Origin: Paramagnetospirillum magnetotacticum MS-1 | Lineage (GTDB): Bacteria > Pseudomonadota > Alphaproteobacteria > Rhodospirillales > Magnetospirillaceae | DNA length: 64,000 nucleotides | NCBI RefSeq assembly: GCF_000829825.1 | Contig: NZ_JXSL01000019.1 | Location: 1 to 64,000 of the forward strand | Direction: 5' to 3' | In this document: positions 23,766 to 32,200 of the stretch, piece after piece | How positions within the stretch are numbered: the first letter of the stretch is position 1 | How the letters are laid out: each line of letters opens with the position of its first letter | Notes under the pieces: model-generated | Databases searched by the model: none | Told to the model about the DNA's origin: nothing | Seen by the model: the letters and a program-made list of their open reading frames with translations, nothing else | Program-made: the position numbers and the translations under genes

Positions 23766-24430
23766 AACGCCTCCCCAATGACCGATCTGGAGTCCCAGAG
23801 ATAATAGAAGCCTGGTCCGGTTCCCTCGTCCTCGTGCATGCGGAACCACTGGTTCTCGGCCACCAGCTTCGAGACGGCACTGTCCGGGTCGTGGAGGTCG
23901 CCGAAGCGAAGCGCCCCCGACAGACAGGAATTGACGCAGGCCGGAGTGGCTTGCGGGTCGCGGCCGGGTGTCATGCCCGCCCTGGTGCCCGCATCGATGC
24001 GGTCGATGCAGAAGGTGCATTTGGTGGCCACGCCGATCTTGGCGGGATCGAAGCGCGCCCGTTCCGAGGCCACGGAGGACGGGCCATAGGCGAAATCGGC
24101 CTTATCCACCTTGTAGCGGGCCTCGTAGGGGCACGAGATGGCGCAGTAGCCGCAGCCGATGCAGATGTCGTAGTCGATGGTCACCAGCCCGTCGGCGCGC
24201 TTGCCCGTGGCGGTGGAGGGGCAGACCTCCATGCAGGGCGGTTCGTCGCAATGCTGGCAGCCGGTGGGCAGGAAGACCCGGCTGACCTCGGGATACTCTC
24301 CCGCCTCCAGGTCCAGAACGCGGCGCCACTGAACGCCGGGCGGCGTGCCGTTGGTCTCCTTGCACGACGCCGTGCAGGTCTGGCAGCCGACGCAGCGGCG
24401 CAGATCGGCCACCATGATGTAGCGGGTCAT
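23762..24430 (-). CDS. Electron-transfer subunit with four [4Fe-4S] clusters (DmsB/PadC-like)
   Basis: The 222-residue protein has four Cys clusters of the DmsB/TtrB type: CVGCQTCTASC, CQHCDEPPCMEVCP, CIGCGYCAISCP, and the late CTFC...CVNSC group. The N-terminal MVADLRRCVGC start without a Tat signal suggests it is exported with, or stays with, the catalytic partner. It carries electrons between the molybdenum subunit and the membrane anchor. It overlaps fdhD upstream and the anchor gene downstream by 4 bases each. Confidence 0.92.
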   Translation of the reverse strand: MTRYIMVADLRRCVGCQTCTASCKETNGTPPGVQWRRVLDLEAGEYPEVSRVFLPTGCQHCDEPPCMEVCPSTATGKRADGLVTIDYDICIGCGYCAISCPYEARYKVDKADFAYGPSSVASERARFDPAKIGVATKCTFCIDRIDAGTRAGMTPGRDPQATPACVNSCLSGALRFGDLHDPDSAVSKLVAENQWFRMHEDEGTGPGFYYLWDSRSVIGEAL

Positions 24431-25263
24431 GACGGATCTCCGGCCAGGATGCGCCCGGTCCCGGCATAGAGCACATGGCCGCCGCCACGGGCAAAGCCGA
24501 CCAGGGTCAGGTTCAGGCTGTCGGCCATGCGGATGGCCAGGGCGGTGGGGGCGCTGATGGCGGCCAGGATGGCGATACCGGCGGCGGCGGATTTCTGCAC
24601 CATCTCGTAGCTGGCGCGGCTGGTGACCATGGCGGCGCCCTTGGCCGGATCGATCCCTTCGCGCGCCATGGCGCCGATCAGCTTGTCCAACGCATTGTGA
24701 CGGCCCACATCCTCGCGGATCAGGGCCAGCGCGCCATCGGGCAGCGCCCAGCCCGCGGCGTGAGTCGCCCCGGTCAGGCGCATCAAGGGCTGGCTGGCGC
24801 TCAGATCCCGGAAGGCGGCATGCAGGGCGGGGGCGGAAATGGCGCCTCCGCCCTTGAGCGGCGCGATGGGGCGGAACACCTGGCTCAGGCTTTCCGCGCC
24901 GCACAGGCCGCAGCCGGTGCGGCCAGCCATATTGCGGCGGACCTGCTTCAGGCGGTGGAACGAGGCGGCGGCCACGGTGAGTCGAAGCACGATTCCCTCG
25001 CAGGAGGTCTCCTCCTCCATGTCCAGCAGGTCGCCGGGCCGGTCGATGATGCCCTCGGTCAGGCTGAACCCTAAGGCGAAATCCTCCAGATCGGTGGGCG
25101 AGGCCAGCATCACCGCATGGGACAGGCCATTGAATTCCAGGCAGACAGGAACCTCGGCGGCGGCGGCATCATGGTCGGCGACGCTTTCACCATTGCGCCA
25201 GCGCTCCACCCTGACGCTCTCCACCGCTGGCCCGTGGGCGGTACGCGCGAAATGGGCGCTCAT
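24427..25263 (-). CDS. fdhD: FdhD family sulfurtransferase for molybdoenzyme maturation
   Basis: The 278-residue protein shows the FdhD pattern: PVCLEFNGLSHAVMLASPTD, LEDFALGFSLTEGII, the Cys loop GRTGCGLCGAESL (CxxC active site), and AGWALPDGALALIREDVGRHNALDKLIG with SRASYEMVQKSA. FdhD moves sulfur from a cysteine desulfurase onto the molybdenum cofactor and is needed for formate dehydrogenase-type enzymes. Here it is embedded between catalytic and Fe-S genes with ATGA overlaps on both sides, so this molybdoenzyme probably requires a sulfurated cofactor. Confidence 0.95.
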   Translation of the reverse strand: MSAHFARTAHGPAVESVRVERWRNGESVADHDAAAAEVPVCLEFNGLSHAVMLASPTDLEDFALGFSLTEGIIDRPGDLLDMEEETSCEGIVLRLTVAAASFHRLKQVRRNMAGRTGCGLCGAESLSQVFRPIAPLKGGGAISAPALHAAFRDLSASQPLMRLTGATHAAGWALPDGALALIREDVGRHNALDKLIGAMAREGIDPAKGAAMVTSRASYEMVQKSAAAGIAILAAISAPTALAIRMADSLNLTLVGFARGGGHVLYAGTGRILAGDPS

Positions 25264-28013
25264 GGGGCGTCTCCTGCCAGGGGGCCGTCCACCTTGGCGA
25301 TGGCCACCCGCACCAGATCGGCGCCCGAGCCGGTGGCGTCGGTGAGTTCCAGCGACATCTGGGTGATGGTGTTCAGCGACGGAAAGTTAAGATCCTTGGC
25401 GAATGGGGTCTTCCAGTGCTGGAACTGGCCGGGGATGACCACCGTGTCGGGGCGGCAGCCCTGGACCAGGGCGGCGCGGCCGCGTGTTCGTCCCACCACC
25501 GAGGAGACCTCGACCCAGTCGCCCTGCTTGATCCCCAGCCGTTTGGCCGATGAGGCGTTGATGATCACCGAGCCGTGGCCGCGCAGATTGCCCGCCACCT
25601 CGTTCATGAGCGGGATACCCGCATTGTTGCCCGTGGTATAGGGCATGGTCTTGGTGGTGATGCCCCAGAAGGGGAAGTCGTCGGGATGGGCGCCCGCCCG
25701 CTCCACCGCTTTGACCCAACGGCCGGGAACGTCGTGCCAGTGGGGAATTCCTTGATATTCCTCCAACTGCTCGTCCCACCAGAAGATCCCGGCCTCGTGC
25801 AGGCGGCGGCGCAGTTCCTCGCCGACCCGCATCAGGCGTTCCTGATAGGGCAGTTCGTAACGCAGCTTCTGCTCTTCCATGGCGGGATGGAGGTACCAGT
25901 CCTCGCGGGCGAAGGGCTGCATGAAGAAACCATGCTCCTTCATCCAGTCCAGGCCGTGCACCTCTTCGCCCTTGGTGGCCCCCGCCGTGGCGGCGCGGCA
26001 GACCCTGTCCCAGATGGTGTCCACGTCGTGGACCTGATCTTCGGGCAAGGTGACGTCGTAGCCCTCGCCCTTCAGCGGCACCAGGGCGAATCCCTTGTTG
26101 ATGGCACGGTTGTATTCGGCCAGAAGCCCGGTGCGCCGCGCCAGTTCGCCGGTGATCCAGGTGAAGTCGCGGGCCTCGCCCTGGGGCGCCACCGCAGGCT
26201 GGCGCAACACGAAGCCCTGATGCGCCCAATGCTGTTCCACGAATTTGGAGCCGCCCGCCCGGATCAGCTGGGTGCTTTCCAGATCGGTGGCCTCGGGCAG
26301 CAGGACGTCGGCCATGTGGTTGGTCTCGTCCATGGTATAGGCGAAGCACATCACGAAGGGCATTTTGGCCATGTTGTCCGATAACTGCGCCGTGTCCCAG
26401 AACGACACCGCCGGATTGGTGCGATAGGCGATCCACACGTCGGGGGGCAGAGGCGGCTCGAAGCCCTCGGGCGAGTCCTTGAGGAACATCCACGCCAGAT
26501 GGGTGGGACCCAAGGCCTGGGCCCAGCTGGAATCGCCGACGATGGGGATCAAGGTGGTGTGGGCGTTGCGGCCCTTGGGCTTGTCGGCCCAACCGCCCTT
26601 CCTGGTCGAGTTCATCTGGGCGGTCATGAAGCCGTCCTCGCCCGGCTTGACGCTTTTCAGGCGGTTCTCATAGGGACGGTTGAGGCGTACCGTGGTGCCC
26701 AGCGTGCCGCCCGGTACCTCCAGGGCGCCCACCAGGGTGGCCAGCACGGTGCGCGCCCAGCAGCATTCATAGGCGCCCCAGCCGTTGTTCACCGTCTTGC
26801 CCAGAGTCACCGCAACGGGGCGGTAGGGCAGGGTCTTGCCGTTGACCTCCACCGTCTGCCCGACACAGGCGTTGTCCAGAAACTCGGTGGCGACCCGGCG
26901 CATGGTGGCGGCGGGCACGTCGCAGACGCTCTCGGCCCATTCCGGCGTGTAGGCGGCCATGCCCTCGACCAGCATCTGGAAGGCCGTCCGGGCCTTGGCG
27001 TTCTGGTGGATCGCCGTCTCGCCGTCGGGGAGCTTCGCCACGGAACGGGGAACGGTGAAATCGCCTTCCAGGGCAGGAACGGCGTTCGCGTGGTCGTGGG
27101 GAACGGCGGTCCCCGATACCGTGTCCCAGACCAGCGGCTTGCCCGTCGCCTCGTCGCGCAGATACCAGCCGTCGTCGCCCACCAGATAGGGCGACGCGGT
27201 GCGGTCGCGCAGGAAGGCCAGGTCCAGCTTGCCGCGCGGGGCCTCGTGCAGCATCACGTTCAGCATGGCGAACATGAAGGCGGGATCGGTCTTGGGGCGA
27301 ATGGGCACCCATTCCGCTGAGCAGGCGCCGGTGGGCGACAGATGCGGCTCGACCTGCACCCGCTTGATGCCGCGAATGCGGGCGTCGGCGTGGCGGCGCA
27401 CGGCGCAGGGGCCGCCAGACACCTCCACATTGGTGCCGAACGAGACGATGTAGTTGGCGCTGGGCGTGTCGGCGGCCACGGTGAAGGCGCGGTGCCAGTA
27501 TTCGCCGTAGAGGTGCTCGGAATGAACGCATTTCACGCCTTGGCCCGAACCGAAGCTGAAATCGATGGGGCCCCAGGCGGCCAGCAGGCAGGGCAGGGTG
27601 CCCATGTAATTGGCTGGCGTGCCGCCATGGCCGAAGGTGGCGGCCAGACGGGGCATGCCCTGCTCGTTGAGTAGCCCCGCTTCGCGCAAGCCGCGCAGCT
27701 TCTCCGCCACCAGATCCAGCGCCTCATCCCAGGAAATCGCCACGAAGCCGGGGTCCTCGTGCCGCCCTTTTTTGGGGTTGGTCCGCTTCATGGGGGTGAG
27801 GATGCGGTTGGGGTTATAGGTCTTCTGCACCAGCCCATAGGCCTTGACACAGGGCCGTCCGTCGGCGGGGTGGATGCCGATGCCGTCATGATTCGGCGTC
27901 ACGCCTGTCGCCACGCCGTCTTCTACCGTGACGCACATTAGGTCGGGACCGGCGACACAGTTGTAGCAGTACGTCGGAACCGTCTTCTTGCCGCCTGAAA
28001 CGCTGTCCAGCAT
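25260..28013 (-). CDS. Molybdopterin oxidoreductase catalytic subunit (DMSO reductase superfamily, PadB-like)
   Basis: The 917-residue protein has an N-terminal [4Fe-4S] motif (TYCYNCVAGPDLMC ... GRPCVKA), the bis-MGD binding segments (FGHGGTPANYMG, VSFGTNVEVSGGPCA, GACSAEWVPIRP) and the C-terminal dinucleotide-binding domain (GHGSVIINASSAKRLGIKQG). No Tat signal is seen (MLDSVSGGKKTVPTY), so it may be cytosolic. From memory the N-terminus and gene set recall phenylacetyl-CoA:acceptor oxidoreductase (PadBCD) of Thauera/Aromatoleum; other members use arsenate, tetrathionate or polysulfide. Substrate not established. GGGAGGAG is 8 bases upstream of the ATG. Expression is probably molybdate-linked through divergent modE. 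Confidence 0.88.
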   Translation of the reverse strand: MLDSVSGGKKTVPTYCYNCVAGPDLMCVTVEDGVATGVTPNHDGIGIHPADGRPCVKAYGLVQKTYNPNRILTPMKRTNPKKGRHEDPGFVAISWDEALDLVAEKLRGLREAGLLNEQGMPRLAATFGHGGTPANYMGTLPCLLAAWGPIDFSFGSGQGVKCVHSEHLYGEYWHRAFTVAADTPSANYIVSFGTNVEVSGGPCAVRRHADARIRGIKRVQVEPHLSPTGACSAEWVPIRPKTDPAFMFAMLNVMLHEAPRGKLDLAFLRDRTASPYLVGDDGWYLRDEATGKPLVWDTVSGTAVPHDHANAVPALEGDFTVPRSVAKLPDGETAIHQNAKARTAFQMLVEGMAAYTPEWAESVCDVPAATMRRVATEFLDNACVGQTVEVNGKTLPYRPVAVTLGKTVNNGWGAYECCWARTVLATLVGALEVPGGTLGTTVRLNRPYENRLKSVKPGEDGFMTAQMNSTRKGGWADKPKGRNAHTTLIPIVGDSSWAQALGPTHLAWMFLKDSPEGFEPPLPPDVWIAYRTNPAVSFWDTAQLSDNMAKMPFVMCFAYTMDETNHMADVLLPEATDLESTQLIRAGGSKFVEQHWAHQGFVLRQPAVAPQGEARDFTWITGELARRTGLLAEYNRAINKGFALVPLKGEGYDVTLPEDQVHDVDTIWDRVCRAATAGATKGEEVHGLDWMKEHGFFMQPFAREDWYLHPAMEEQKLRYELPYQERLMRVGEELRRRLHEAGIFWWDEQLEEYQGIPHWHDVPGRWVKAVERAGAHPDDFPFWGITTKTMPYTTGNNAGIPLMNEVAGNLRGHGSVIINASSAKRLGIKQGDWVEVSSVVGRTRGRAALVQGCRPDTVVIPGQFQHWKTPFAKDLNFPSLNTITQMSLELTDATGSGADLVRVAIAKVDGPLAGDAP

Positions 28014-28045
28014 GGCTGTAACTCCTCCCGGCGCTCGTTGGCGCT

Positions 28046-28077
28046 ATGCATTTTTTAACGTCGTAATGCATTTTTTA
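28046..28077. repeat. Tandem 12-bp direct repeats upstream of the molybdoenzyme operon
   Basis: ATGCATTTTTTA occurs at 28046-28057 and again at 28066-28077, exactly 20 bases apart (about two helical turns), 33 to 64 bases upstream of the catalytic-subunit start. The spacing suits cooperative binding of an activator or repressor. No regulator is assigned. The rest of 28014-28212 holds no gene. Confidence 0.5.
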
Positions 28078-28212
28078 CTGGCGAGTCAAATTTTTTGCGT
28101 AATAACGCGCAGCGGCGTGGTTAATTCCTGTGCCGTCTTCGCACCACGGTGAACGCTTTGATCTGGCGTGACGCGCCGGGGCCTTCGCTTTTTCGGCTGA
28201 CGTCCCACCACC

Positions 28213-28243
28213 CTTCGTAATATAGTGTGGCTACATGACGAAG
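28213..28243. promoter_or_regulatory. ModE-type palindrome in front of modE
   Basis: CTTCGTAATATAG (28213-28225) and CTACATGACGAAG (28231-28243) form a dyad with 11 of 13 matches and a 5-base centre. The shape, T-C-G-T and TATAG arms facing each other, resembles ModE boxes. It ends against the modE ribosome site, so binding could autorepress modE and may influence the divergent molybdoenzyme operon. Confidence 0.55.
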
Positions 28244-28251
28244 GGGGCATC

Positions 28252-29046
28252 GTGAGCGAGAGCAAAGTGGAAGCCATTCTGGCGCTGAGGGGCGGCAGCC
28301 GTTCTCCGGTGGGGCGGGACCGCATTGCCCTGCTGGAAGCCGTGGACAACCACGGCAGCATCACCAGGGCGGCCCAGGCGGTGGGGCTCAGCTACAAGGC
28401 GGCCTGGGACGCGCTCAATGCCGTCAACAATCTCCTGCCGCGTCCTGCGGTGGCGGCCCAGACGGGCGGGCGCAACGGCGGCGGCGCCGTGGTCACCGAG
28501 GACGGCAAGGCCTTGATCGCCGCCTTCCATCTGCTGGAGGAGCGGTTGTCGCGCGCCGCCGCCCTGTTCGGCGACGCGGGCGCGCCCATCGATCCCATCA
28601 TCCTGCTTCGGAGTCTCGGCATGAAGACCAGCGCCCGCAACGCCTTCCGCTGTACCGTCGCCGAAATCCGCCAGGGCAGCGTCAATGCCGAGGTGATTCT
28701 TCACCTCACCGACGCGGTCACCCTGGCCGCCACCGTCACCGGGGAAAGCCTTCGCGATCTGGGCATCGTTCCCGGCCAGGCGGTGACCGCCCTGGTCAAG
28801 GCGTCCTTCGTCATGCTGGCCACCGGCGACGCCGTGCCCGCCGTATCTGCTCGCAACCGCATTCCCGGCGTTGTAGCCCATCGCGAGGACGGGCCGGTCA
28901 GCAGCGAGATCACCCTGGATATCGGCGGCGGCAAGGTTCTGGCCGCCATGGTCACCCGCGACGGGGCCGATGAATTGGGGCTGCGGGCAGGGGCCAAGGC
29001 TTGGGCGCTGTTCAAGGCCTCTCACGTCATCCTGGCGGTGGAATAG
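28252..29046 (+). CDS. modE: ModE-like molybdate-responsive regulator
   Basis: The 264-residue protein has an N-terminal winged helix (AVDNHGSITRAAQAVGLSYKAAWDALN) typical of ModE, followed by two TOBE/MOP-type molybdate-binding domains (SARNAFRCTVAEIRQGSVNAE and SARNRIPGVVAHREDGPVSSE). I start at the GTG at 28252, preceded by AAGGGGG; in the family the protein begins close to this position. It is divergent from a molybdoenzyme operon and has a palindrome over its own ribosome site, consistent with autoregulation. Confidence 0.92.
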   Translation: MSESKVEAILALRGGSRSPVGRDRIALLEAVDNHGSITRAAQAVGLSYKAAWDALNAVNNLLPRPAVAAQTGGRNGGGAVVTEDGKALIAAFHLLEERLSRAAALFGDAGAPIDPIILLRSLGMKTSARNAFRCTVAEIRQGSVNAEVILHLTDAVTLAATVTGESLRDLGIVPGQAVTALVKASFVMLATGDAVPAVSARNRIPGVVAHREDGPVSSEITLDIGGGKVLAAMVTRDGADELGLRAGAKAWALFKASHVILAVE

Positions 29047-29052
29047 ATCACC

Positions 29053-29217
29053 TCACCTGGGCGAGGGCCGTGCCTGGCGAGGCGCCAGGGCGGCTGCTTC
29101 CGCCGCCTGTCGTTCTCGCGCCCATTGCCGCGCGCATCGGAGCTTGGTGCCGGGGCGCGTCTTCGGTTCGGGTCGGGATTTTTTCAGATCAGGTGATTGG
29201 CATTCATAAGGGGGCAT
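29053..29217 (-). CDS. Possible small basic protein, unconfirmed
   Basis: A 54-codon frame between modE and the 1753-residue protein gene, starting MPPYECQSPDLKKSRPEP and ending RQARPSPR. It is rich in Arg, Lys, Pro and Ala with no hydrophobic segment. There is no convincing ribosome-binding site and the frame runs against the reading direction of both neighbours. It could be a chance frame in GC-rich DNA; otherwise this intergenic stretch holds nothing recognisable. Confidence 0.2.
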   Translation of the reverse strand: MPPYECQSPDLKKSRPEPKTRPGTKLRCARQWARERQAAEAAALAPRQARPSPR

Positions 29218-29253
29218 AGTAGCATTCGCCTGACCGGCGAATTGGGGGTTGGC

Positions 29254-32200
29254 ATGACCAAGCGGGCGACTTGCGGCTTGTCTGGGGCTGTCCGGGGGCT
29301 GGTCATGGTTTGCGCCGCCGCCATTGCTGTCGCCTATTTCAATTGGCCAGCGCCTCCGCAATCATTGCGGGCGGATGTTCCGCCGACGCAAAGCCCGGAG
29401 GCAGAGCCGAATCCCTCCATCACCATTCGCGAGGCCCAAGGAGCGGCGGCGCGGCCGCCTTCTCCGGGGACGTCTGTATCGGAACGGATCTTCACGGTGG
29501 CGCGGTTCGGCCGATATGCCGTATCCGCCGTCAGTCCCTATGGCTCCGCGGTGCAACTGGTGGACCGCATGGCCGGACCCGGCGCCGAAGACGGCCAGGC
29601 AGGCAAGCGCGATGGCCGCATCGATCAGTTTCTCGGCCCCGGCGACCACAAGGTGGTGTTGACTTCACCCCAAAAGGTCGAGGCCCCAGCCGAATTGCAG
29701 GTCAAGCCCTTCGAGGAAATGAACGGCGCCACGCCCCCTCGGCTGGTGGAACTCGACACTCTCTCGACCCAGTTGGGCGATATACAGCAACGGTCCTACT
29801 GGCTGGAGGTGACGGCGCGGCGCCAGGTGTTCCTGGAGGCCGCCGGGCGTCATCTGGCCGATCTGCGCCTGTGGAAGGATGGGACGTGGCTGGTGGACGC
29901 GGCACCGGTCGCCGAGATGGTCGAGCCCGTGCCGGGGCGGCCATTGGCGCTGCGCCGATTGGTGGCCGACCTCAATCCCGGCCTCTATCTCGTGGTCGCC
30001 TATGGCGGTCCGGGAACCGTCTGGAGCGATGGGTCCGCCGACACGCCCATGCATCTGCGCTGGGGCATTCCATCCCTGCCCGAGGCCGCCCGTCGGCAGA
30101 TGATTGCCGGCCCTTTCGGCCTGGACCGCTGGCTGGTGCCCAAGCAAGTCAATTACTTCCGGCTGGAATTGCCCGAACCGGGCGCCGCCGCGCTCGACGT
30201 GGTTCGCTATACCGACGGACAACCCCAACCCGGCGATCATGTCGTTCTGGACAAGACCCTGCGCGAACCCGTGGCGGAGGTCAGGATCACCGACACCGCC
30301 GCCCGGCATCTGGTGACGGTGGAGCGCGCACCCGGTAGTTCCTATGTGCTGCAGCATCATCCCAGCAGCCGCAGCTACAGCTTCAATGGGTCCGGCGACT
30401 ATCTGGTGACGGCGCTGCGTCCGGGAAGCGGCGAGGATGACGCCGACCTTGGCGCCATCCTCACCGAGTTGGGCGGTGACGGCAGCGAGAAGGTGGTGGC
30501 CAGTTCCGCCCTGCGCATTCGCTCCGACAGCGCCTGGAAGCGCCGCTTCAATCTGCTCGATACCGTAACCCTGTTTCTGGATATCGCCGAGCCTGGCCGC
30601 TATGGCGTCACCGGGGGCGGGGTCGAGGCCGAAATCGCCGTCACGCCCTATGTCCGATCGCCGGATATGAAAGTCAGGGGCCCGAGTGTCGGCGGCGGGG
30701 TCTGGACTCTTGAGCGCGGCCTGCATGTCGTCACCCTGACGCCCAGGCCCGAGCAGCGCGGAATCCTCGAATTGACCGTGAAGGGCGACAAGGGGACGCA
30801 AGCCTCGGAAATGGCCCCACCGGTCACCGGGGCCAGCTTCGCGCCGGTGCGGATGGATGGCGCCAAGACCTACCGCCTGACCCTCAATCAATCCCTTCAT
30901 CAGGGCAATGGGGCGCTGATCCGCAAATTGCCCCTGGATATGGGTGGGGAAGTGCCCCTGACCCTGGGGGCGGGCGAGACCGTCACCTTGCCCCTGTCGA
31001 TACCCAAGGGCGGTCTGCTCGAGGCGGTCGGCGAGGACGAGCGCCGATTGATGGTGGCTCTGCCCGGCGCCGAAGCGGCGGATCGGCTGGAGGTCACGGC
31101 GGGGCTCCATTCCGTGGCGTTCTCCAACCCGACGCGGGCGCCGGTGCGGGCGTCCCTGCGCCTGACCGTGCCGCAGGCGGAGGCTCCGCCATCGGTCTTG
31201 CCCCCAGTTACCGCCGGCATGCTGGCCAAGGTGCCGGTCTTCCCCGTATTGGAGGCGGGAAAGCCGCGTTTCCTTGATCTGGCGGCGCGTCAATCGGCGA
31301 CCTTTACCGTCCAGGTGGATCGGCCCGCCCTGTATCGGGTCGAGACCACCGGTCTGCTGGAGACCGAGGGCAATCTGCGCACCCAGGTGCTGCCGTCGCT
31401 GGCCTCGGCCGCCAGTAACGGCATCGGCCGCAATTTTCTGCTGCAACGCTATCTGCGCGAGGGCCGCTACCAGCTGACCATTGCGCCCAAGGGCTCCACC
31501 GCGGGCCATCTCGGCGTATCGCTGGCCAGCACTCCCTTGCGTCTGGGCGGGGATTTGACCTCGGGCGTGCCCGCCAGGGCCAGCCTCGATGCCGGAGAAG
31601 CGTTGCAATACGAGGTCGAGGTGACCGAGCCCGGCCGCTACCGCCTGCAGGTGATGACGCTGGGCGCCCGTCCCCTCATCCGGCTGGAGGATTCCGAGGG
31701 CTGGCCTCTGACCACGCCGGAACAGACCGGCGATCTGGAGCGGAATCTGGCTGCCGGGCGCTATCGCGTGGTGGTCTTGCCGCAGGCCTTGCCGTCCAGG
31801 GTGGTCAGCCTGTTCCAGCCGGTAAGCGAAAAGCAGGCCCTGGCCGGTCATGGCCCCCATGTCCTGCCGCTGGGCGGGTCCGCGGCCAATCGCTGGGAAG
31901 AACCGGCCCAGGGGGGCGAGCGGATTGACGATCTTTGGACCTTCACCCTGCCAGCCGCCGCCGATCTGCGGCTTGTTCTCAGCGATTTCATGGAAGCGGA
32001 ACTGGAGCGGGCGGACGGCGGCGCCGTGGCCGCCTTCGATCATCGCAGGCCCTTTGCCGGACCGCTGGCGGCGGGGGATTACCGTCTTAAAGTCCGCACC
32101 ATCCGCCCCAACAACCGCGTCGATTACACGGTCGCGTCCGAGATCCGGCAACTGACCGAGGGGCGGCAGGTGGTGGTTCATGCCCCCGCCGTCATCCCCA

